Below are positions 1 to 4,139 of a DNA stretch of 7,005 bases, piece by piece. The notes beneath the pieces were generated by a model, which saw only the letters and a program-made list of their open reading frames with translations, had not been told where the DNA came from and did not search any database. Source of the stretch: Bacteroidales bacterium (GTDB lineage: Bacteria > Bacteroidota > Bacteroidia > Bacteroidales > UBA932); assembly GCA_017509375.1 (NCBI GenBank), contig JAFWPT010000162.1, positions 1-7,005 of the forward strand, given 5' to 3'. Each line of letters starts with the position of its first letter. Positions within the stretch are counted from its first letter, which is position 1. A program made the translations under genes and the position numbers.

Positions 1-330
1 CATGCCCCTTCCGGAAGGGACACCTTGTACGTGGTTACAGGCGTGCTGTATGAAGGCACGACAAAGACCGAAAAGAGCGGTTCACTTGTAGTTCCGATAC
101 CGTCCCACTTCTATAAGTGTCTGATGAAGTGCAGCTTCGACGCTTCTGGAAACATAACTGCCGCCAAGGGATGCGCGTACGTATACACCAACGAGTCCCA
201 TTCCGGCTCCTATTCTTCCGGCCATACAAGCATCGACTCAATAGAGCTTCGCGCCGGTTTCGACTTCTTCCCCAATGTACCTTCCGCCTTGCAGGACAGC
301 GCGGAAGCCCAAAAGGCCTCGATCTGGTAG
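1..330 (+). CDS. DNA/RNA non-specific endonuclease, C-terminal fragment (5' end outside window)
   Basis: The frame is open from base 1 (H-A-P-S-G-R-D-T-L-Y) to a TAG stop at 328-330, giving 109 residues of a protein that starts upstream. The text matches the second half of the NucA/EndoG-type beta-beta-alpha-metal nuclease fold: a strand DTLYVVTGVLYEG, the block VPIPSHFYKCL, a strand with AYVYTNES, and the closing block SIDSIELRAGFDFFPNVP, which in this family reads roughly 'S-V-D-E-I-E-x-x-T-G-h-D-F-F-P-x-L-P'. The catalytic DRGH-type histidine and the metal-binding Asn helix lie upstream and cannot be checked. Family members cleave single- and double-stranded DNA and RNA with Mg2+ and are usually exported; export cannot be judged here because the N-terminus is missing. 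A strong inverted repeat 62 nt downstream probably ends its transcript. The family call is firm; the biological role (nutrient scavenging, competition, DNA turnover) is open. Confidence 0.85.
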   Translation, partial: HAPSGRDTLYVVTGVLYEGTTKTEKSGSLVVPIPSHFYKCLMKCSFDASGNITAAKGCAYVYTNESHSGSYSSGHTSIDSIELRAGFDFFPNVPSALQDSAEAQKASIW

Positions 331-391
331 CGGCAGCCGGAGGGACTCCGGACTTGTGCCCTACGGGACCGCCTCCGGTCAGACGATACAC
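331..391. other. Short GC-rich spacer after endonuclease gene
   Basis: Between the endonuclease stop and the terminator is a GC-rich stretch able to fold: CCGGAG (337-342) pairs with CTCCGG (346-351) over a 3-nt loop, and alternatively CCGGAGG (337-343) pairs with CCTCCGG (372-378). No T-run follows, so it is not a terminator itself. No gene is seen. Confidence 0.4.
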
Positions 392-433
392 AAGAAATAA
401 CAGCTGACTAATTCTTGTCAGCTGTTATTTCTT
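392..433. terminator. Perfect 17-bp inverted repeat, probable bidirectional terminator
   Basis: Bases 392-408 (AAGAAATAACAGCTGAC) and 417-433 are perfect reverse complements separated by an 8-nt loop (409-416). A T-rich run (ATTTCTTTTCC) follows on the plus strand, and TTATTTCTTGTG occurs at the far side on the minus strand, so it can serve the endonuclease gene and the converging yccF-like gene. The TAG stop of the minus-strand gene (408-410) falls at the stem/loop junction, so one arm of the hairpin is also the last seven or so codons of that gene. The U-tracts are interrupted by C, which lowers certainty about intrinsic termination. Confidence 0.75.
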
Positions 434-788
434 TTCCGAACGGGAAAACCGAAGCAAGGGCCATTCTGAAGTGCCTAAGTCCCCATGGTATCCCGATAAT
501 GGTGATACACAAGAAGATGCCGCAGGCCAGATGTATTATTGCAATCTCCCACCATCCCAGAAGGATCCAGAGAAGATTCATAACAATTGACAAACATCCG
601 GGCTCATTCGGGCCGTTCACCAGTTCGTGTCCGAAAGGCCATAAAGCATAAGTGCCAAGCTTGAAAAGCTGCACACCGAAAGGAATCCCTATAATGGTGA
701 TACACATCACCAGTCCTACCAAGTAATAAATGACGGCTACGATAAGGCCACCGAAGACCAGCCAGAGTATATTTCCAATTGCATTCAT
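408..788 (-). CDS. yccF: YccF domain-containing inner-membrane protein
   Basis: 126 residues from ATG at 788-786 (MNAIGNILWL). An in-frame ATG at 821 would add MLFFSIFTLDI, but the family normally begins directly with the M-x-x-h-x-N-I-L-W block, so the inner start is preferred. The protein carries two copies of the YccF (DUF307) module: CITIIGIPFGVQLFKL with WPFGHE at residues 29-55, and CITIIGIPWGLRHFRM with FPFGKE at 94-120. Each is preceded by a hydrophobic helix starting N-I-L-W or N-L-L-W, with further hydrophobic segments around residues 6-35 and 68-99. Length is close to that of E. coli YccF (about 148 residues). Function is unknown in the family; an integral cytoplasmic-membrane location is expected. 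It diverges from the GNAT gene and converges on the endonuclease gene. Its last codons form one arm of the terminator hairpin. Confidence 0.85.
   Translation of the reverse strand: MNAIGNILWLVFGGLIVAVIYYLVGLVMCITIIGIPFGVQLFKLGTYALWPFGHELVNGPNEPGCLSIVMNLLWILLGWWEIAIIHLACGIFLCITIIGIPWGLRHFRMALASVFPFGKEITADKN
489..706 (-). repeat. Internal duplication within yccF-like gene
   Basis: Bases 489-510 (tatcccgataatggtgatacac) and 685-706 are nearly identical at DNA level, including a 17-base exact match (ATAATGGTGATACAC core plus flanks). The spacing is about 195 bp, i.e. 65 codons. They encode the two copies of the protein block CITIIGIP (residues 29 and 94), so this is the nucleotide trace of the two-module YccF architecture, not a mobile or regulatory repeat. 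Confidence 0.7.
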
Positions 789-828
789 AATATCAAGCGT
801 AAAAATACTAAAAAAAAGCAATAATCAT

Positions 829-836
829 TATATTTG
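829..836 (+). promoter_or_regulatory. Bacteroidota-type -7 element for the GNAT gene
   Basis: TATATTTG at 829-836 fits the TAnnTTTG -7 consensus of the Bacteroidota primary sigma factor. It lies 16 nt before the ATG at 853, which implies a very short leader of about 10 nt. No clear TTG-type -33 box sits about 19 bp upstream, so the call rests on the -7 box and its position in the divergent spacer. Confidence 0.45.
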
Positions 837-852
837 GCAGAGATACTTGGAT

Positions 853-1371
853 ATGACTGTAAGGAAAGCAACATACTTGGACATTCCGGAAATACTCCCG
901 GTCATTGATGCTGCCAGGGGAATTATGCGGGCTTCGGGCAACCTCGGGCAATGGGTAGGCGGGTATCCGTCAGAGGAAGCCATAAGAACAGATATCCAAT
1001 CGGGTGTCGGCTATGTCGTATTGGAAGACAATGGTTTGCTGGTCGGCTATTTTGCATTTATTCCCTCACCAGAGCCTACTTACGCCCGCATCTATGGTGG
1101 CAATTGGCTGGACGACAGCTTGCCGTACCATGTCATCCACCGTATCGGCAGCACCCCCTGGAGCCATGGAGTCTTTTCGGCCATTCTCCAATATTGCTTT
1201 GAAAGGGAGAACAATATCCGCATCGACACCCACAGGGACAATCTCATCATGCAGCATCTGCTCGAACGGCACAGTTTCAGCTACTGCGGTATCATCTATC
1301 TTGCCTCCGGAGACGAACGTCTTGCATATCAACGCATTCAGACCTTCACAGCACCCTCCAGTGCCGACTGA
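853..1371 (+). CDS. GNAT family N-acetyltransferase
   Basis: 172 residues from ATG at 853 (MTVRKATYLDIPEI). The frame is open back to 730, but the upstream part runs antisense through yccF and the GNAT fold begins at R-K-A-T-x-x-D-I-P, so 853 is chosen. Visible GNAT elements are: beta1/alpha1 TVRKATYLDIPEILPVIDAA (2-21), beta2-beta3 GYVVLEDNGLLVGYFAFI (53-70), the motif-A strand YHVIHRIGS (92-100) followed by the helix GVFSAILQYCFE (106-118), and motif B IRIDTHRDNLIMQHLLERHSF (122-142), then CGIIYLASGDERLAYQRI (145-162). The acetyl-CoA loop after beta4 is TPWSHGVF, which lacks the usual R/Q-x-x-G-x-G/A; the motif-B portion D-T-H-x-D-N-x-x-M-Q is strongly conserved in a GNAT subgroup I recall from Bacteroidota and Firmicutes. 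The acceptor substrate (amino acid, peptide or small molecule) is unknown. The 3' end overlaps the converging SprT-like gene by 34 bp. Confidence 0.85.
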   Translation: MTVRKATYLDIPEILPVIDAARGIMRASGNLGQWVGGYPSEEAIRTDIQSGVGYVVLEDNGLLVGYFAFIPSPEPTYARIYGGNWLDDSLPYHVIHRIGSTPWSHGVFSAILQYCFERENNIRIDTHRDNLIMQHLLERHSFSYCGIIYLASGDERLAYQRIQTFTAPSSAD

Positions 1372-1958
1372 ACCTCTTCTGCCGGAGGAAAATATACCTT
1401 TAGGGCGACAGAACTTGGGAACGCATTGAAATAGGGGTTGGTACTGAGATAGAACTGCACCTCAATCACTTGTCCGGAGCGTTTTAGCCCCCGGTAATAC
1501 TGTCTGATGCAGTGCGCCTGCTGCGGTATAATCTTAATGCCCTTACGGCCGTCCTTCATAAGCACCAATGCCACCAGATGCGAACTGCGCCCCTTTCTGG
1601 CCGGCCTTGCCTGCTCTCCCGGCCGCACTTTATGGCTGATACTTATATGGCGGCCATATTTGGTATTGAACTCGTTCATGATACTGCGGAATACCCGCCC
1701 GTGAGCTGACGAATCCTTTATTCCCTTGACACCAATCCACAAATGTATCATCTCGTGGATAATGATATCGTCCCACTCTTCCTGCGGCAGATCGAAACGG
1801 ACGGAAAAACGAAGGCGATATGATCCTTTAAACTCACATTTGCCCAAAAAGCTGCCGGCGTTTGAAAGTACAACCGGCACTGCAGGCAACTCCCCACGGA
1901 AGTACTTTTCATTGAACTCCCGGAACTTCTCCTTGATATATGGCAGTTCCACAATCAT
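1338..1958 (-). CDS. SprT-like domain zinc metalloprotease
   Basis: 206 residues from ATG at 1958-1956 (MIVELPYIKEKFREFNEKYF). A start at 2042 would add 28 residues but would place the coding region across a good -7 promoter element at 2018-2025, and SprT-like domains typically begin near this L-x-x-x-F-x-x-x-N-x-x-Y-F block. The zinc site is visible: H68-E69-M-I-H72 preceded by WDDIII, and a third ligand H86 in SSAHGRVFRSIM, the usual SprT/Spartan arrangement. SprT and Spartan relatives cleave DNA-protein crosslinks in eukaryotes; bacterial members are poorly characterised. The C-terminal 120 residues contain a positively charged stretch (RPARKGR, 118-124) and then QFYLSTNPYFNAFP, and only one Cys (C150), so the four-Cys zinc ribbon of many SprT proteins is absent. 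The enzyme appears cytoplasmic, with no signal peptide. It stands alone, converging on the GNAT gene. Confidence 0.85.
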   Translation of the reverse strand: MIVELPYIKEKFREFNEKYFRGELPAVPVVLSNAGSFLGKCEFKGSYRLRFSVRFDLPQEEWDDIIIHEMIHLWIGVKGIKDSSAHGRVFRSIMNEFNTKYGRHISISHKVRPGEQARPARKGRSSHLVALVLMKDGRKGIKIIPQQAHCIRQYYRGLKRSGQVIEVQFYLSTNPYFNAFPSSVALKVYFPPAEEVQSALEGAVKV

Positions 1959-2130
1959 AAGTATTGCAATATACGAATAAAAACCGGCAGCAAAAGCGGC
2001 AGCTTTGATTATTTGCACAAATCTATCTCCTGCGGCTGACACTCGGGCCTGTGGCCAGGAGTTTCTGCAAGGTTTAACATGACCAAGTTCAAAACAAAGT
2101 ACAGGGTAGGGAAACGCTTAGAGTAGAAAT
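1959..2130. other. Intergenic spacer between SprT-like gene and tRNA terminator
   Basis: This stretch holds the leader and -7 element of the SprT-like gene (2018-2025) and a small self-complementary GGCC-TGT-GGCC element at 2046-2056. I see no further gene, RNA or repeat in it. Confidence 0.4.
2018..2025 (-). promoter_or_regulatory. Bacteroidota-type -7 element for the SprT-like gene
   Basis: CAAATCTA on the plus strand reads TAGATTTG on the minus strand, a perfect TAnnTTTG match. It would start transcription near 2011, giving a leader of about 50 nt before the ATG at 1958. No matching -33 TTG is visible about 19 bp upstream. The element supports the inner start codon for the SprT-like gene. 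Confidence 0.45.
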
Positions 2131-2168
2131 ACAAAAAATACGCAGAAACTTATGCATTTTTCTGCGTA
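2131..2168 (-). terminator. Rho-independent terminator downstream of tRNA-Ala
   Basis: Bases 2139-2148 (TACGCAGAAA) and 2159-2168 (TTTCTGCGTA) form a perfect 10-bp stem with a 10-nt loop. Read on the minus strand the stem is followed by TTTTTTG (2138-2132), the classical hairpin plus T-run. It lies 34 nt past the 3' end of the tRNA and points the same way, so it most likely ends the tRNA transcript. Confidence 0.75.
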
Positions 2169-2180
2169 ACTCTGTAACCA

Positions 2181-2194
2181 CACTGATATCAGTG
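2181..2194. repeat. 14-bp perfect palindrome in the tRNA 3' trailer
   Basis: CACTGATATCAGTG is an exact palindrome located 8 nt past the tRNA 3' end and upstream of the terminator hairpin. In the RNA it could form a 5-bp stem with an ATAT loop. It may be a processing structure in the tRNA trailer or simply a chance palindrome. Confidence 0.5.
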
Positions 2195-2201
2195 GGTTTT
2201 G

Positions 2202-2278
<77 letters not shown>

Positions 2279-2284
2279 CGGATG

Positions 2285-2315
2285 CAAATTTAAGAAAATA
2301 TTTATTATCGGCAAA
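2285..2315 (-). promoter_or_regulatory. Promoter of tRNA-Ala (TTTG-N19-TAAATTTG)
   Basis: On the minus strand TTTG (2315-2312) is followed after 19 nt by TAAATTTG (2292-2285), an essentially perfect -33/-7 promoter for the Bacteroidota primary sigma factor. Initiation would fall about 7 nt further on, near 2278, only a few bases before the tRNA 5' end at 2274. Position and match make this the best supported promoter of the window. Confidence 0.75.
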
Positions 2316-2322
2316 TTCTATT

Positions 2323-2330
2323 TATATTTG
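2323..2330 (+). promoter_or_regulatory. Candidate -7 element for the ABC-F gene
   Basis: TATATTTG at 2323-2330 fits TAnnTTTG and points toward the ABC-F gene at 2400, implying a leader of about 63 nt. No good -33 box is seen. A second, weaker candidate, TTACTTTG at 2375-2382, lies 18 nt before the ATG. The element is 8 bp from the -33 box of the opposing tRNA promoter, so the two promoters are back to back. Confidence 0.4.
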
Positions 2331-2399
2331 TAATGCTAACGGCTGTGTGGTTATATTGCAGCCGGCGGATGGTTTTACTTTGCTACTGTATTCCGTACA

Positions 2400-4121
2400 A
2401 TGCCCTCTTACCTGCAGATTGAGAACATTTCCAAATCCTATGGAACAAAAATTCTTTTCGACCATATAGGATTCAATATCAACGAAGGCGACAAAATCGC
2501 TCTAGTAGCCCCGAACGGGACAGGAAAGACTTCCCTGCTGCGAATCCTTGCCGGGAAAGACCGTTCCGATTCCGGTGGCAGCATAAAGTTTCTGCGGGAC
2601 GTCCGTATTGCCTTTTTGGAGCAGGAATATGACTTCGACCCTGTCGCCACTATCGAGCAGCAGTTGTCTCCCCGTGATTTCGAGGAAGAGATCCGCATCC
2701 GCCGCATCCTGGACGAGCTTGGGCTTAGTCCCGGGCAGAGGATGGGATCACTTTCCGGCGGCGAAGTGAAACGTGTGGCGATTACTCAGCTGCTCGCTTC
2801 CGACGCCGACTTCCTGATAATGGATGAGCCCACCAACCACCTGGACTTGGATGCAATAGAATACCTGGAAAACGCACTCAAGCGCTCCCGTTGTACTCTG
2901 TTTATGGTTTCCCACGACAGGTATTTCCTGGACCGGGTCTGCAACACCATTATGGAGATGGACCGGGGAGAAATCTATATCTACCGCGGTGATTACGAGA
3001 ACTTCCTCCGTAAGCGCGACGAACGAATAAGCAACTACAACGCAGAAACCGAGCGGGTTCGTAACGTCCTTAGGCGCGAACTGGAGTGGATCCACGCTAC
3101 CCCTTGTGCCCGCACCGGCAAGGCCAAATATCGCAAGGAAGCGTTTAAAGAGATTAAAGCACGGGCCGAAGACAGCTACACTGTGCGCCAGGTATCATTG
3201 GACGGACTGCAAGGAGCCCGTTATCTGGGCAAGCAGGTCATTGACTGCAAAGACCTCTGCTTCAACTGGGACGGCCGTACCATGATATCTCATTTCACGT
3301 ACAATTTCCAGCGTGGCGAGCGGGTCGGCATCGTCGGCGGCAACGGAATCGGCAAAAGCACCTTCCTGAACCTGCTCTGCGACAGCAGCAACCCTGCCGT
3401 GAAACGGGGCGATTCCGTGCGTATCGGATACTACCGCCAGAGCGGAATTGAGTTCCGTCCCGACGACACCGTGATGGAGACCGTACGGGACACGCGTCTC
3501 CTGGAGCGTTTTCTCTTCCCGCACGAAATGTGGAACAACCGCATCGACCGGCTTTCCGGAGGAGAAAAGCGGCGTCTGTATCTGCTTACCGTATTGATGC
3601 AGGAGCCCAACGTGCTAGTGCTGGACGAACCCACCAACGACCTTGATATAGTTACCCTGAACATACTCGAAGAATACCTGCTGGAATTCAAAGGTACGCT
3701 GATAATCGTTACTCACGACCGCCATTTTCTGGACCGCATAGCGGACCACCTGTTTGTGTTCTGCGGAAACGGCATAATAAAAGACTTCATCGGTGGATAC
3801 AGCGAATACCGTAGTTTCATCGAAGACCTCAGGAGGGAAGAAAAAGCCGCATCACAACAGCTGGATAGCGGACGCAAGAACGTCCCCGTATCTTCAAATC
3901 CAGCCGGGCCACGCAAGCTGAGCTGGAAGGAAAAAAAGGAACTGGAGGCCCTGGAATCGGAACTGGAAGCCCTCGGCACCGAGCAGAAGGCACTTGAAGC
4001 CTTGCTCGCAGGCGGCACGGACGACTACAAGCGCATTACCGAAGCATCCACCCGCTACGAAGAAGTGAAAGCGCTGATAGACGCCAAGGAAACACGCTGG
4101 CTGGAACTAAGCGAAACTTAA
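2400..4121 (+). CDS. Uup-type ABC-F family ATPase
   Basis: 573 residues from ATG at 2400. Two ABC ATPase domains are joined without any membrane segment, the hallmark of ABC-F proteins. Domain 1 has Walker A APNGTGKT (37-44), signature LSGGEVKR (118-125), Walker B with catalytic Glu LIMDEPTNHLD (139-149, E143) and switch His SHD (H172). The charged linker at about 195-265 holds RELEWIHATPCARTGKAKYR, matching the E-x-W-I/M-R-x-x-x-x-A-R-x-x-K block of Uup. Domain 2 has Walker A GGNGIGKST (313-321), signature LSGGEKRR (385-392), Walker B LVLDEPTNDLD (406-416, E410) and THD (H439). Residues 475-504 are a flexible tail and KLSWKEKKELEALESELEAL onward (507-570) is a coiled coil like the Uup C-terminal domain. 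It is shorter than E. coli Uup (about 635). ABC-F proteins act on ribosomes; Uup is also linked to precise excision of transposons and to binding branched DNA. All catalytic residues look intact. An antibiotic-resistance role is not indicated, though it cannot be excluded. Confidence 0.9.
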   Translation: MPSYLQIENISKSYGTKILFDHIGFNINEGDKIALVAPNGTGKTSLLRILAGKDRSDSGGSIKFLRDVRIAFLEQEYDFDPVATIEQQLSPRDFEEEIRIRRILDELGLSPGQRMGSLSGGEVKRVAITQLLASDADFLIMDEPTNHLDLDAIEYLENALKRSRCTLFMVSHDRYFLDRVCNTIMEMDRGEIYIYRGDYENFLRKRDERISNYNAETERVRNVLRRELEWIHATPCARTGKAKYRKEAFKEIKARAEDSYTVRQVSLDGLQGARYLGKQVIDCKDLCFNWDGRTMISHFTYNFQRGERVGIVGGNGIGKSTFLNLLCDSSNPAVKRGDSVRIGYYRQSGIEFRPDDTVMETVRDTRLLERFLFPHEMWNNRIDRLSGGEKRRLYLLTVLMQEPNVLVLDEPTNDLDIVTLNILEEYLLEFKGTLIIVTHDRHFLDRIADHLFVFCGNGIIKDFIGGYSEYRSFIEDLRREEKAASQQLDSGRKNVPVSSNPAGPRKLSWKEKKELEALESELEALGTEQKALEALLAGGTDDYKRITEASTRYEEVKALIDAKETRWLELSET

Positions 4122-4139
4122 CGCCGAACGAATTCTTGC

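Noticed and set aside
730..852. N-terminal extension of the GNAT protein from 730
   Set aside because: It is antisense to yccF and crosses the divergent promoter region; GNAT homology starts right after ATG 853.
1959..2042. N-terminal extension of the SprT-like protein from an ATG at 2042, with a hydrophobic stretch that could pass for a signal
   Set aside because: It would cover the TAGATTTG promoter element, and the SprT-like domain begins at the internal ATG at 1958; a signal peptide would not fit a cytoplasmic protease.
3195..3524. 109-codon open frame on the minus strand inside the ABC-F gene
   Set aside because: The opposite strand encodes the linker and second ATPase domain with intact motifs; the antisense product resembles nothing.
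2400..4121. Antibiotic-resistance ABC-F (ARE-type)
   Set aside because: The linker and the C-terminal coiled coil match the Uup group, and there is no leader-peptide attenuator upstream of the sort often seen with resistance ABC-F genes.
4122..4139. Terminator between the converging ABC-F and lipoprotein genes
   Set aside because: Only 18 bp lie between the stops, with GAATTC as the sole small palindrome and no hairpin plus T-run on either strand.
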